Source: Brevibacillus formosus (GTDB lineage: Bacteria; Bacillota; Bacilli; Brevibacillales; Brevibacillaceae). From it: 64,000 bases of DNA. Positions 54,529 through 63,975 of the stretch are shown here, one piece after another. The stretch spans positions 535,343 through 599,342 of the forward strand of contig NZ_PXZL01000013.1 in assembly GCF_003013405.1 (NCBI RefSeq), given 5' to 3'. Every line of letters begins with the position of its first letter. Position 1 is the stretch's first letter. The translations under genes and the position numbers were made by a program. A model generated the notes under the pieces. That model was not told where the DNA came from, searched no databases, and saw only the letters and a list, made by a program, of their open reading frames with translations.

Positions 54529-56106
54529 ATGTACACACAGACATCCTTACACAGACGAATTGGACTGTTACTCGCAGCAATCATGACCATAGCAGGCTGT
54601 TCTTTCGGTCAGGAGCCTTCTCACAACAACCAAATCGTACCGACACCCCAAAACGTTGCTGAGGGTGGGACGTTAATCATTGCACGTATGTCGGATGCAG
54701 CCAATCTCGATCCCCATTTTATTTTGACGATTAATGAGGCGAGTGTCGTCCAAGGAAAAGTGTATGAAGGGCTCGTCAAACGTGATCGGAACATGAATAT
54801 TCAGCCACAGCTGGCAACTGCATGGGAACAAATCGATGATCTTACTTGGGAGTTTACTCTCCGACAAGGCGTTATTTTTCACGATGGGACCCCCTTTCAT
54901 GCACAGGCAGTCAAGAAAACATTCGATCGCGTATTAAATCCAGCGGTGGCTTCTCCTCGAGCAGCGATGTTTGAAAAAGTAAAGCAGGTTAGGGTCATCA
55001 ATCCGTACAGAGTACAATTCATCCTTCACAAGCCATTTGCGCCTTTGCTTTCTATTTTGGCCAGTCACGAGGGGAGCATCATCAGCGCTACTGCAATCGA
55101 TAAATACGGACGGGAATTATCGCAGCACCCGGTTGGTACTGGCCCTTATCAGTTCCAATCATGGGAGCATGGCAGTCAAATTACGTTGAGCAAAAACCAT
55201 TCCTACTGGGGCGAGGCCGCTACGCTTGATCATGTCGTCTTCAAGGTTGTTCCGGATGGTGAGGCCCGCATTGCGATGGTAGAGAAGGGAGAAGCACATG
55301 TCGCGGAGTCCATCCCTGTCATGGAGCTGGATCGAATTCAAGCCTCCAACCAGATGCGCGTGTACCGCAGTGATGCGCTCGGGACGGAGTTTATCGGGTT
55401 TAATGTATCACGTCCACCACTGAACGATATCCGTGTGAGGAAAGCCATCAGTATGGCGATCGAGACGGGAGCGATCATTAAAGGGGTGTATAACAACGTG
55501 GGAACAAAGGCGAATTCCCCGATGGGACCGCATGTGTTCGGCTACAGTCCAACTGTGAAAAGCTATCCGTACGACATCAATCAAGCGCGTCGGTTGCTAA
55601 CAGAGGCAGGCTATCCAGATGGTTTTCCTATTCAAATGATTACCTTCAATAGACAGGATCGAATCTTGGTTTCCCAAGTGATACGGTCGCAATTAAAAGG
55701 GATCGGCATCGACGCGGAGCTAAAAGTCGTCAGCTACGATGAGTTTGTCCGAACCATTGAGCAAACGAAGGATCATGAGATTTTTGTCAGTGGCTGGGCA
55801 AATGCAACTGGGGATGCCGACTACAATCAGTACAATCTGTTTCATACATCGGGTGGAGGGGCGGGCAACAGCTTTCAATACAGCAATCCCGAGCTGGATC
55901 GTCTCATCGAGGCTGGTCGTATCGAAACAGATCCGGCCAAAAGACTTGCCATCTACGCAAAGGCACAAGAAGTGGAGCTGCAAGACGCTTTGGTTGTTCC
56001 GATTCGCAATCTGGAGAATTTGGCTGTGATCAGCAACCGTATTCAGGGCTTCTCCATCAGTCCAGCGGGTTATCTGAATCTCGATCAGGTCGTGATTTCT
56101 CAATAA
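54529..56106 (+). CDS. Orphan peptide-binding lipoprotein (SBP family 5)
   Basis: 525-residue extracellular binding lipoprotein; signal RRIGLLLAAIMTIAGC with lipobox IAGC. The mature part has LATAWEQIDDLTWEFTLRQGVIFHDGTPFHA and HPVGTGPYQFQSWEHGSQITLSKN, typical of dipeptide/oligopeptide/nickel-binding family 5. GGGAGGGTCC precedes ATG 54529. No permease or ATPase genes adjoin it, so it probably serves one of the importers in this window or elsewhere. Ligand unknown. Closer in feel to the first importer's binding protein (12136) than to the second, by motif comparison only. Confidence 0.9.
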   Translation: MYTQTSLHRRIGLLLAAIMTIAGCSFGQEPSHNNQIVPTPQNVAEGGTLIIARMSDAANLDPHFILTINEASVVQGKVYEGLVKRDRNMNIQPQLATAWEQIDDLTWEFTLRQGVIFHDGTPFHAQAVKKTFDRVLNPAVASPRAAMFEKVKQVRVINPYRVQFILHKPFAPLLSILASHEGSIISATAIDKYGRELSQHPVGTGPYQFQSWEHGSQITLSKNHSYWGEAATLDHVVFKVVPDGEARIAMVEKGEAHVAESIPVMELDRIQASNQMRVYRSDALGTEFIGFNVSRPPLNDIRVRKAISMAIETGAIIKGVYNNVGTKANSPMGPHVFGYSPTVKSYPYDINQARRLLTEAGYPDGFPIQMITFNRQDRILVSQVIRSQLKGIGIDAELKVVSYDEFVRTIEQTKDHEIFVSGWANATGDADYNQYNLFHTSGGGAGNSFQYSNPELDRLIEAGRIETDPAKRLAIYAKAQEVELQDALVVPIRNLENLAVISNRIQGFSISPAGYLNLDQVVISQ

Positions 56107-56202
56107 AACATGTAACGAAAAGCCGGTCAATTATGTCATAATAGGTACGTACTTTTATTACCTACATAATTGGATCAGCTCCCAAACGAAAGGAACGTTA
56201 CA

Positions 56203-57105
56203 ATGAGAAGTTTTCGAAACCGGCTTTTGCATCCACTCGTGCTCGTAACGGCAATGACATTTGTGTTGTCTGGATGTAACAGTATAGCTGCTCCTCAAGA
56301 ATCACAGACACCACCATCCGTGGAGACACCAACTCCTCCAAAGAAGGAAGAAGCGAAGCCAAAGGAGGAGACAACGCCTCCACCTGCTGAAACACCAAAG
56401 CAAGAACAACCGGAGCAACCCCAGAAAGCGAAGCCAACGGAAACGAAATCGGCAGAAAAGCCGCCAGCGGGTCAGCCGTCTGAGCTGTTGTTCCCGGACA
56501 TCGCGGTCGTGGGTGAGCCTGAGAGTATTGCTGTACTGGTGAACAAACAGCGCAAGCTTCCGGAGAACTATCAGCCAAATGATTTAGTGTTCCCAAACGT
56601 TCCTTACTTGCTCCCTGAAAAGAGCGAGAAACGAAAAATGCGCAAAGAAGCAGCGGGTGCGCTTGAGCAGTTATTTGCGGCAGCCCAGGCTGATGGTGTT
56701 CAGTTGGCGGGCGTTTCTGCCTATCGCTCCCACGCCTACCAGAAAGCGCTGTTTAATCGCTATGTAAAAAAAGACGGGGTAGAGAAGGCACGGACTTACA
56801 GTGCAGTTCCTGGGACGAGTGAGCATGAGACGGGACTCGCGATTGATGTCTCTGGTAAGGATGGCAAATGCGCAGCAACAAGCTGCTTTGCCGGAACCAA
56901 GGAAGCGAAGTGGCTGGATGAAAACGTCGAGAAGTTTGGATTTATCATTCGCTACCCAGAGGGAAAAGACTCGATTACTGGCTATATTTATGAGCCGTGG
57001 CATTTGCGCTATGTAGGTGTCGAGATCGCACAAGAAATCGGAGAAAAAGGGATTACGCTCGAAGAATATTCAGGTGTCGTACCTGTTTCCACACCAACGA
57101 ATTAA
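56203..57105 (+). CDS. D-Ala-D-Ala carboxypeptidase, VanY/M15B type lipoprotein
   Basis: 300-residue cell-wall carboxypeptidase that trims the terminal D-Ala of peptidoglycan stem peptides. Signal ends in lipobox LSGC; then a Pro/Lys/Glu/Thr-rich spacer (about 25-100) that would reach through the wall. The M15B catalytic domain has SAYRSHAYQKALF, H208 and D215 in GTSEHETGLAIDVSG, and E264/H267 in YEPWHLRY, all zinc or catalytic residues. ATG 56203 with AAAGGA ahead fits the signal peptide; an upstream TTG or ATG frame from 56170 does not. Single gene with terminator. Confidence 0.94.
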   Translation: MRSFRNRLLHPLVLVTAMTFVLSGCNSIAAPQESQTPPSVETPTPPKKEEAKPKEETTPPPAETPKQEQPEQPQKAKPTETKSAEKPPAGQPSELLFPDIAVVGEPESIAVLVNKQRKLPENYQPNDLVFPNVPYLLPEKSEKRKMRKEAAGALEQLFAAAQADGVQLAGVSAYRSHAYQKALFNRYVKKDGVEKARTYSAVPGTSEHETGLAIDVSGKDGKCAATSCFAGTKEAKWLDENVEKFGFIIRYPEGKDSITGYIYEPWHLRYVGVEIAQEIGEKGITLEEYSGVVPVSTPTN

Positions 57106-57111
57106 AGAAGC

Positions 57112-57147
57112 AACGCCGATCTCTTACCGAAGAGAATCGGCGTTTTT
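57112..57147 (+). terminator. Terminator after the VanY-like gene
   Basis: AACGCCGAT-CTCTT / AAGAG-AATCGGCGTT stem with a short loop and TTTTT. Confidence 0.88.
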
Positions 57148-57159
57148 GCTAGGCAGTTA

Positions 57160-57168
57160 TGCTATAAT
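57160..57168 (+). promoter_or_regulatory. Extended -10 promoter of the TetR gene
   Basis: TGC followed directly by TATAAT, 17 nt before ATG 57186, so the leader is very short. No good -35 seen. Confidence 0.65.
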
Positions 57169-57185
57169 GTTCACGGGTGAAGATA

Positions 57186-57833
57186 ATGGTCGAAAAATCA
57201 ATCAGAGAACGTATTATTGAAACATCCATGCGCTTGTTTGAAGCAAATGGCTACCACAAAGTGACTGTGGATCAAATTGTGAAAGAAAGCGGCACGTCGA
57301 AGGGAGGATTTTATCACAACTTCAAATCCAAGGATGAACTTCTCTACATCATTCATGATCAATTCATTACGTATGTGCTGGAGAAAGCAGAGGAAGCTTA
57401 CGAGAAGTGGGATACCCCGACAGAACGACTGCAGGCCATCGTAAAATCCTTCGTTATGATGATTGATCTGTACCGCTCTCAGGTTACGATTTTTTATCAG
57501 GAAAGCTTGTTTTTAGCTCCGGAGTACTACACGGATATTGAAACGAAACGGGATCGCTATAAAAAAATTATGTTCACCGTCATTTCGGACGGGATCGAAT
57601 CGGGTGAGTTCCGCCCGGAGCTGCCCGTGCCGATTGTGTCCATGGCTATTTTTGGCATGGTGAACTGGATTTACAAGTGGTATCAAAAGTCAGGGACGTA
57701 CTCGATCGAGCAAATCGCGGAGATTTATGCAGATATGGTTCTTCATTCCGTTTTGAAATCAGAATCGATGGAAAACCCGGCCTTTCAGCGTTTTTTCCTG
57801 CAATCACAAGATAATCCCTTCAAGTCATTGTAG
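57186..57833 (+). CDS. TetR-family transcriptional regulator
   Basis: 215-residue repressor. N-terminal helix-turn-helix (about residues 10-55) with KVTVDQIVKESGTSKGGFYHNFKSKDELLY; the C-terminal helical domain binds a ligand and dimerises, similar in style to FadR/YsiA-type fatty-acid regulators. ATG 57186 follows GGGTGAAG; GTG 57177 is too near the promoter. It lies directly upstream of three palindromes and the methylmalonyl-CoA operon, on the same strand, so it most likely controls that operon, perhaps with an acyl-CoA as inducer. The inducer is inference. Confidence 0.92.
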   Translation: MVEKSIRERIIETSMRLFEANGYHKVTVDQIVKESGTSKGGFYHNFKSKDELLYIIHDQFITYVLEKAEEAYEKWDTPTERLQAIVKSFVMMIDLYRSQVTIFYQESLFLAPEYYTDIETKRDRYKKIMFTVISDGIESGEFRPELPVPIVSMAIFGMVNWIYKWYQKSGTYSIEQIAEIYADMVLHSVLKSESMENPAFQRFFLQSQDNPFKSL

Positions 57834-57924
57834 GGGGCTAACTAGGATCATGCGGCTACACTCAAGCTTTTCGATAGGAGACAGGGGCATAGTCGCTTGA
57901 TGGTCCCATCTAAAATAACCGGAT

Positions 57925-57944
57925 CAGACCAACTGGTTGGTCTG
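57925..57944. promoter_or_regulatory. TetR-type operator O1
   Basis: Perfect inverted repeat CAGACCAAC-TG-GTTGGTCTG, overlapping the -35 position of the promoter with its -10 at 57966. Confidence 0.7.
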
Positions 57945-57962
57945 TACTAGTATTCTGACATT

Positions 57963-57971
57963 TGTTATAAT
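57963..57971 (+). promoter_or_regulatory. Extended -10 promoter of the methylmalonyl-CoA operon
   Basis: TGT then perfect TATAAT (57966-57971); the -35 region is poor and falls in operator O1. Predicted start near 57978, inside operator O2. Confidence 0.7.
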
Positions 57972-57977
57972 ATCAAA

Positions 57978-57997
57978 AAGACCAACTGGTCGGTCTT
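57978..57997. promoter_or_regulatory. TetR-type operator O2
   Basis: AAGACCAAC-TG-GTCGGTCTT, matching O1 in 16 of 20 positions, at the predicted transcription start. Confidence 0.7.
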
Positions 57998-58009
57998 GCT
58001 CAATCACCA

Positions 58010-58029
58010 CAGACCAACTAGTCGGTTCG
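58010..58029. promoter_or_regulatory. TetR-type operator O3 (weaker)
   Basis: CAGACCAAC-TA-GTCGGTTCG; left half identical to O1, right half degenerate. Confidence 0.55.
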
Positions 58030-58068
58030 GAGATTGTGTAGTCAGATTCGGAATAGGGAGGAATAGTC

Positions 58069-58584
58069 GTGCTTACCATTTACGAAATGCGAGAACTTGT
58101 GAAGCTATTGGAGCAGACGGACATAGAATCTTTTGAGGTAAATGACGAAGATTCTTCTTTGCGTATCAAACGAAGAAATGGGAATCAAGTCACAGCCGTA
58201 CATCAGCCCCCCGTACAAGTCAAAAGCGCGCCAATCGTGACGGCGGCACCCGCTGTTCTTTTGCCTAAAAAAGAAGCGATTGAGCGCCCGGTCGCAACCG
58301 TTCCGGTGGAAGCACCTCAGAAATCGGCGGAAGTGACGGAAAACTTGTACAAAATTACTTCACCTATGGTCGGAACCTTCTATGCAGCACCTGCCGTTGA
58401 CGCAGCACCATACGTATCCGTAAATGATCGGGTAGAGCCAACTACCATTGTCTGTATTGTCGAAGCCATGAAGCTGTTTAACGAGATTGAAGCAGAAGTA
58501 AAAGGAGAGATTGTCCAAGTCTTGGTGGAAAACGGCCAGCTGGTCGAGCATGGACAGCCGTTATTCCTGGTGAAGCAAGCGTAA
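58069..58584 (+). CDS. Biotin carboxyl carrier protein (AccB-like) in the methylmalonyl-CoA operon
   Basis: 171-residue carrier that swings a biotin-bound carboxyl group between carboxylase subunits. The N-terminus (IYEMRELVKLLEQTDIESFEV) and overall layout match AccB; a Pro/Ala/Val-rich linker leads to the C-terminal biotinyl domain with K135 in EAMKLFNEI. GTG 58069 with GGGAGG ahead. First gene after the operators and before the mutase genes. It is therefore more likely the carrier of a propionyl-CoA or similar acyl-CoA carboxylase than the housekeeping acetyl-CoA enzyme. No biotin carboxylase gene is in view. Confidence 0.88.
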   Translation: MLTIYEMRELVKLLEQTDIESFEVNDEDSSLRIKRRNGNQVTAVHQPPVQVKSAPIVTAAPAVLLPKKEAIERPVATVPVEAPQKSAEVTENLYKITSPMVGTFYAAPAVDAAPYVSVNDRVEPTTIVCIVEAMKLFNEIEAEVKGEIVQVLVENGQLVEHGQPLFLVKQA

Positions 58585-58615
58585 TGGAGCAGCTTTTAAG
58601 GGGAGGACTGGAAGA

Positions 58616-60739
58616 GTGAGCAAACATACATGGTTCAAGGAATTCTCCGTTCCCACGTACGAGCAGTGGCGGGAAGCGGCAGAGAAATCGCTAAAGGGTG
58701 CATCCTTTGATGCCAAGCTACTGACGCATACGTACGAAGGGATTGTTCGCCAGCCAATCTATAGATACGAAGATGTCAAAACATTGCCGCATCTGGAAGC
58801 GCTACCAGGAGAAGCGCCTTTTCACAGAGGGAACCAGCAGGCTGGCGAGCATAAGGAACACAAATGGCATGTCTGTCAGGAGATCATCGCACCCAGTGCA
58901 GAAGCTTTCAATCAGGCAGCCATAAACGATTTGGCGCGAGGACAAACCATGCTGCATCTGATGGTGGATCAAGCGGCTTTGGCTGGGCTTGACCCTGACG
59001 AAGCTTTGCCAGAAACGATTGGTCACAAAGGCGTATCTGTTTTTTGCCGAGAGGATATAGAGCAGGCATTTCAAGGGGTGAAGCTTTCCGAGGTCCCTCT
59101 TTACGTGAACACGGGAGCGCTGGGCTTGCCCATTCTTTCGCTCATTTTGGCACATGTTGAAGCGACAGGCGAACAAGTCTCCGAGCTTCGCGGATGCATC
59201 GGCCAAGACCCTGTAACGGTTCTGCTTACAGAGGGCAAGCTCCCTTGTTCCTTGCAGGCAGCTTATAACGCTATGGCAAGTGTGGTGAAATGGGCAAAGG
59301 ATCATGCACCTGCGCTGAAAACGATCCTGGTTCAAAGCAATCCTTATCAGGACGGCGGCGGAAACGCAGTAAACGAACTGGCTTTTTCACTGGCCACAGG
59401 GGTCGACTATTTGCAGGCGATGCTTGAGCGGGGAATTTCCATAGATGATATCGCAGCACGGATGCAGTTCTCATACTCGATTGGTTCAGATGTTTTCATG
59501 GAAATCGCGAAGTTGCGTGCTGCAAGAATGCTCTGGTCAAACATCGTGGCGGCCTACGGTGGATCAACGGAAGCCCAAAAGATGACGATTCACGCCAGAA
59601 CTTCGGCCTGGACGAAGACGATTTACGATCCGTATGTCAACATGCTTCGTTCCACAACAGAAGCGTTCTCAGCAGTCATTGGCGGAGCAGACAGTCTGCA
59701 TGTATCCGCGTTTGACGAAGCCATCCGCCCTGCCAATGAGTTTTCGAGAAGAATCGCCAGAAATACGCAAATCATTTTGCAAGAAGAAGCGCATTTGGCA
59801 AAAGTGATCGACCCTGCGGGAGGTTCTTGGTACGTAGAATGGCTAACAGATGCATTAGCGAAAAAAGCATGGGAGCTGTTCCAGCAGGTAGAAGCGCAGG
59901 GTGGCATGCTGAGCGCGTTAGAGGCAGGCTTCCCACAAGGCTTGATCGCTAGAATCGCGGATCAAAAAGCGGCGAGCATTGATACCCGTAAAAAGCGTTT
60001 GGTTGGAACCAACATGTATGCCAATACGGCTGAGCTGCCACTAGAGGCCAAGAGCCTTCCGAGTATTCACGAAGAGCGAGCAGCGGAAGCACGATCCCAT
60101 CGGCTAAAACAGAACGCGACTCTCGTCTCCGCAGCGCTCAACGAGTTGTCAAAACATACCGATGAGCTCGTGGCACGTGCAGTAAAAGCTGTGCTTCATG
60201 GAGCGACTGTGGGGGATATCGCCAAAGCCATGAGCCGTGAAGATTCCGTGCAGACAATCATCCAGCCACTCCGTATTCACCGGGCATCCGAACGCTTTGA
60301 GGCCCTGCGGATACAGGGCGATGATTTCTTGAAAGCTACAGGAAAAAGACCGACCGTGTTCTTAGCGACGATGGGGCCAGTGGCAAAGCATAAGGCCCGG
60401 GCAGACTTCGCAGCAGAGTTTTTTGCGGTTGGCGGCTTTGATGTTATACGCAAGCAAGCATTCTCTACAACTCAAGAGGCGGCTGAAGCTGCGGTGGCAT
60501 CAGGTGCAATGATCACGGTCATTTGTTCGGACGATACGAGTTATCCGGAGCAGGTGCCTCCATTGGCTCATGAAATCAAGCAACGTGTACCTCAAATGAC
60601 GGTTCTGTTGGCTGGCTTGCCTGAGGCAGAGCAGCTGGCTACTTATAAGGCAGCCGGTGTAGATGACTGCATCCACATGCGTTCCAATTGCTACGAGATG
60701 CTGCGAGAACTTCAGGAGCGGATAGGAGTGAGCTCATAA
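58616..60739 (+). CDS. mutA: Methylmalonyl-CoA mutase small (beta) subunit
   Basis: 707-residue non-catalytic partner of the mutase that interconverts methylmalonyl-CoA and succinyl-CoA. The TIM-barrel domain resembles the large subunit ([53 protein letters not shown]). The C-terminal cobalamin-like domain lacks the DxHxxG cobalt-ligand motif ([14 protein letters not shown] instead), as is normal for this subunit. GTG 58616 behind GGGGAGG. Its TAA overlaps the ATG of the next gene. Confidence 0.94.
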   Translation: MSKHTWFKEFSVPTYEQWREAAEKSLKGASFDAKLLTHTYEGIVRQPIYRYEDVKTLPHLEALPGEAPFHRGNQQAGEHKEHKWHVCQEIIAPSAEAFNQAAINDLARGQTMLHLMVDQAALAGLDPDEALPETIGHKGVSVFCREDIEQAFQGVKLSEVPLYVNTGALGLPILSLILAHVEATGEQVSELRGCIGQDPVTVLLTEGKLPCSLQAAYNAMASVVKWAKDHAPALKTILVQSNPYQDGGGNAVNELAFSLATGVDYLQAMLERGISIDDIAARMQFSYSIGSDVFMEIAKLRAARMLWSNIVAAYGGSTEAQKMTIHARTSAWTKTIYDPYVNMLRSTTEAFSAVIGGADSLHVSAFDEAIRPANEFSRRIARNTQIILQEEAHLAKVIDPAGGSWYVEWLTDALAKKAWELFQQVEAQGGMLSALEAGFPQGLIARIADQKAASIDTRKKRLVGTNMYANTAELPLEAKSLPSIHEERAAEARSHRLKQNATLVSAALNELSKHTDELVARAVKAVLHGATVGDIAKAMSREDSVQTIIQPLRIHRASERFEALRIQGDDFLKATGKRPTVFLATMGPVAKHKARADFAAEFFAVGGFDVIRKQAFSTTQEAAEAAVASGAMITVICSDDTSYPEQVPPLAHEIKQRVPQMTVLLAGLPEAEQLATYKAAGVDDCIHMRSNCYEMLRELQERIGVSS

Positions 60740-62910
60740 TGAAGCGACCCGATTTTTCAAAAATGGCTTATCAGTCCAAACGAGATGTGTCTGATTTGTT
60801 CCCCCAATTGGGTGCGAACCCACAAGGAATGGAGCAAATGTGGCAGACACTAGAGCAGATCCCTGTTAAACCTCTGTACACAATGGAAGACGTGGAGGGA
60901 ATGGATCACCTCGGCTACATGCCTGGTTTGCCACCGTATACGCGCGGGCCGTATCCGACGATGTACGTGACTCAGCCATGGACGGTTCGCCAATATGCCG
61001 GATTTTCTACGGCGGAAGAGAGTAACGCTTTTTACCGACGGAATTTGGCTGCGGGACAAAAAGGGCTGTCGATTGCCTTCGACCTCGCGACGCATCGCGG
61101 CTATGACTCCGATCATCCCCGGGTAGTCGGTGATGTCGGGAAAGCGGGCGTGGCAGTTGATTCCATTCTCGATATGAAAATCTTGTTCGACGGCATCCCC
61201 CTCGATAAAATGTCCGTCTCCATGACGATGAACGGAGCGGTTTTGCCGATTATGGCGTTCTATATCGTGGCGGCTGAAGAGCAAGGGGTTTCACAAGAGG
61301 AGCTTACCGGAACGATCCAAAATGACATTTTGAAGGAATACATGGTTCGGAATACTTACATTTATCCGCCAAAAGCGTCGATGAAGATCATTTCCGATAT
61401 TTTTGCCTACACCTCCAAGCACATGCCCAAATTCAACAGCATCAGTATTTCAGGCTACCACCTGCAGGAAGCGGGTGCGACCGCGGATATTGAATTGGCT
61501 TACACGTTGGCAGATGGCTTGGAATACGTTCGCACGGGACTTGCAGCAGGTATTGACATCGATGCGTTTGCGCCACGGCTGTCATTTTTCTGGGCGATTG
61601 GCATGAACTACTTCATGGAAGTGGCGAAAATGCGGGCAGGCCGCTTGATTTGGGCCAATCTGATCAAGCAGTTCCATCCCAAAAACGAAAAGTCGATGGC
61701 ACTGCGGACACACTCACAAACGTCTGGATGGAGCTTGACGGAGCAGGATCCGTATAACAACGTGGTGCGGACGTGCATCGAAGCCATGGCGGCTGCTCTG
61801 GGGCATACCCAATCTCTGCATACGAACGCATTGGATGAAGCGATTGCGTTGCCGACAGACTTTTCAGCTCGGATCGCGCGAAATACGCAGTTGTTTTTGC
61901 AGGACGAAACCGAGATAACCAAGGTCGTCGATCCGTGGGCAGGTTCTTATTACGTCGAGTCGTTGACGGCGCAGCTCGTGGAAAAAGCGTGGGCGCACAT
62001 CGAAGAAATCGAAGCACTTGGCGGTATGGCAAAAGCAATTGAGACGGGATTGCCGAAAATGAAGATCGAGGAAGCGGCAGCACGCCGTCAGGCACATATC
62101 GATTCGGCGAAGGAAGCCATTATTGGCGTGAACAAATACCGTCTGGACAAAGAAGATCCGCTGGAAATTCTCGAAGTCGACAACACAGCGGTCCGAGAAG
62201 CGCAAATCAGTCGTTTGCAGGAGCTGCGCAGTAACCGGGATGAGGCGAGAGTGCAAGCAACACTTCAGGCCATTACGGAGTGCGCGAAAACGGGTGAAGG
62301 CAATCTGTTGGAGCTGGCCATTGAAGCGGCGCGAGCAAGAGCTTCTTTGGGAGAAATATCGGATGCCTATGAAAAGGTCGTGGGGAGACACAAGGCGGTC
62401 ATTCGCTCCATCAGCGGCGTCTACAGTTCCGAATACGCAGATGCCGATGAGGTAGCGGCAGTCCGCAAGATGGCAGACGAATTCGAGCAGTGGGAAGGCA
62501 GACGTCCCCGTATTATGATCGCGAAAATGGGTCAAGACGGACATGACAGGGGCGCGAAAGTGATTGCGACCGCTTTTGCCGATTTGGGCTTTGATGTCGA
62601 CATCGGTCCGTTGTTCCAGACACCTGAGGAAACAGCAAAACAAGCAATTGAAAATGACGTGCACGTGATCGGCTTCAGCTCGCTTGCGGCAGGACATAAG
62701 ACATTGCTGCCACAACTGGTGGGAGAGCTCAAGAAGCTGGGACGCGAGGATATTGTCGTCGTTATAGGTGGTGTTATACCAGCACAAGATTACGCCTTTC
62801 TGCGAGAGCATGGTGCCGCAGCTATCTTTGGGCCAGGAACAGTCATTCCTGTAGCAGCCCAGCACGTTCTCCAAGAGATCGTGTATCGCCTGGAGGCTGC
62901 TGGACAATGA
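60739..62910 (+). CDS. mutB: Methylmalonyl-CoA mutase large (alpha) subunit
   Basis: Catalytic, B12-dependent subunit, 723 aa. Substrate domain: [54 protein letters not shown] and [13 protein letters not shown]-terminal B12 domain with the cobalt-binding D600-G-H602-D-R-G605 in [12 protein letters not shown] and later [11 protein letters not shown] 60739 overlaps the mutA stop by 1 nt with GATAGGAG ahead; the longer frame to 60688 runs inside mutA. Works as a heterodimer with MutA and is protected by MeaB, encoded next with a 4-nt overlap. Confidence 0.97.
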   Translation: MKRPDFSKMAYQSKRDVSDLFPQLGANPQGMEQMWQTLEQIPVKPLYTMEDVEGMDHLGYMPGLPPYTRGPYPTMYVTQPWTVRQYAGFSTAEESNAFYRRNLAAGQKGLSIAFDLATHRGYDSDHPRVVGDVGKAGVAVDSILDMKILFDGIPLDKMSVSMTMNGAVLPIMAFYIVAAEEQGVSQEELTGTIQNDILKEYMVRNTYIYPPKASMKIISDIFAYTSKHMPKFNSISISGYHLQEAGATADIELAYTLADGLEYVRTGLAAGIDIDAFAPRLSFFWAIGMNYFMEVAKMRAGRLIWANLIKQFHPKNEKSMALRTHSQTSGWSLTEQDPYNNVVRTCIEAMAAALGHTQSLHTNALDEAIALPTDFSARIARNTQLFLQDETEITKVVDPWAGSYYVESLTAQLVEKAWAHIEEIEALGGMAKAIETGLPKMKIEEAAARRQAHIDSAKEAIIGVNKYRLDKEDPLEILEVDNTAVREAQISRLQELRSNRDEARVQATLQAITECAKTGEGNLLELAIEAARARASLGEISDAYEKVVGRHKAVIRSISGVYSSEYADADEVAAVRKMADEFEQWEGRRPRIMIAKMGQDGHDRGAKVIATAFADLGFDVDIGPLFQTPEETAKQAIENDVHVIGFSSLAAGHKTLLPQLVGELKKLGREDIVVVIGGVIPAQDYAFLREHGAAAIFGPGTVIPVAAQHVLQEIVYRLEAAGQ

Positions 62911-63959
62911 CCGGGGGCAAGGCTGACAAGAATTTCTTGAACGTTTCCTCCAGGGCACGCCTCCCACGTTTATCGGTGGATCAATACGTCACAGGCGTAC
63001 GAGAGAATAACCGAACGGTTTTGGCACAGGCAATCACACTGGTCGAGAGCAACGCTCCCGCTCATATGGATATGGCCCAAGAGGTGATCAAGCAGCTGCT
63101 TCCTCATACAGGTCAATCCATACGCATAGGGATATCCGGTGTGCCAGGTGCGGGCAAGAGCACGTTCATTGAAGCATTTGGCAGTATGCTTTGCGAAAAA
63201 GGTCATCGTGTCGCTGTTTTGGCCGTTGATCCGAGCAGTACAGTTACACGCGGGAGCATTCTCGGTGACAAGACACGAATGGAGCTCTTGTCACGCAATC
63301 CACAGGCGTTCATCCGACCGTCTGCCACTGGAGGCACGCTAGGCGGTGTCAATCGGAAGACCCGAGAAACGATGCTGATCTGTGAGGCAGCAGGCTATGA
63401 TGTAATCTTGGTTGAAACGGTCGGCGTCGGACAAAGCGAGACGACAGTCAGGTCCATGGTCGATTTCTTTTTACTCCTGATGCTGACAGGTGCGGGCGAT
63501 GAGCTGCAAGGAATCAAAAAAGGCATCATGGAAATAGCAGATGCGCTTCTGATCAATAAGGCCGATGGGGAAAACCGCACGCGTGCCTTGATCGCCAAAG
63601 GGGAGTACAATCGCGTTCTGCATTACTTGCAGCCGGCAACCACTGGCTGGGAGACGAAAGCATACATGTGTTCCTCGCTAACAGGGGAAGGCATTGAAGA
63701 TATTTGGGAGGTCATCGGTCAATTTCGTGAAACCACCATTCAAACGGGTGGCTTCGAGGCAAGGCGCAAAGCACAGCTACTCGATTGGATGCACAGTATG
63801 GCTCAAGACTACTTGCGCGCGACCTTTTTCGGCAACCAGCAAGTAGCCAAGCTGCTTCCCTCCATTGAAGAAGCCGTTGCGAGTGGCGAGATTTCACCGA
63901 CGAGCGCTGTACAGCAATTAGTGGCGATCTATGAGAATGCGATCATGAAAAAGGAATAG
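62907..63959 (+). CDS. meaB: MeaB-type GTPase, methylmalonyl-CoA mutase chaperone
   Basis: 350-residue G3E-family GTPase (formerly annotated ArgK) that gates adenosylcobalamin loading and protects the mutase from inactivation. Walker A is G78-[15 protein letters not shown], then [15 protein letters not shown] and [14 protein letters not shown] switch ([11 protein letters not shown]), with NKAD as the guanine-specificity motif. The ATG overlaps the mutB TGA in ATGA. Same operon; function well supported by family and neighbours. Confidence 0.96.
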   Translation: MTGGKADKNFLNVSSRARLPRLSVDQYVTGVRENNRTVLAQAITLVESNAPAHMDMAQEVIKQLLPHTGQSIRIGISGVPGAGKSTFIEAFGSMLCEKGHRVAVLAVDPSSTVTRGSILGDKTRMELLSRNPQAFIRPSATGGTLGGVNRKTRETMLICEAAGYDVILVETVGVGQSETTVRSMVDFFLLLMLTGAGDELQGIKKGIMEIADALLINKADGENRTRALIAKGEYNRVLHYLQPATTGWETKAYMCSSLTGEGIEDIWEVIGQFRETTIQTGGFEARRKAQLLDWMHSMAQDYLRATFFGNQQVAKLLPSIEEAVASGEISPTSAVQQLVAIYENAIMKKE

Positions 63960-63975
63960 AGAGATGGTGGTCCAT

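Noticed and set aside
58331..58584. Biotin carrier taken as the housekeeping acetyl-CoA carboxylase subunit
   Set aside because: No accC follows it and it shares an operator-controlled operon with mutA, mutB and meaB; a role in another acyl-CoA carboxylase fits better, though not proven.
60350..60739. Loss of the cobalt-ligand motif in the mutase small subunit read as gene decay
   Set aside because: Absence of DxHxxG is normal for the non-catalytic small subunit; the frame is intact.
61864..62967. 367-codon antisense frame across mutB
   Set aside because: Reading is a shadow of a highly conserved enzyme gene on the plus strand; peptide is Cys/His/Arg-rich and unlike a protein.
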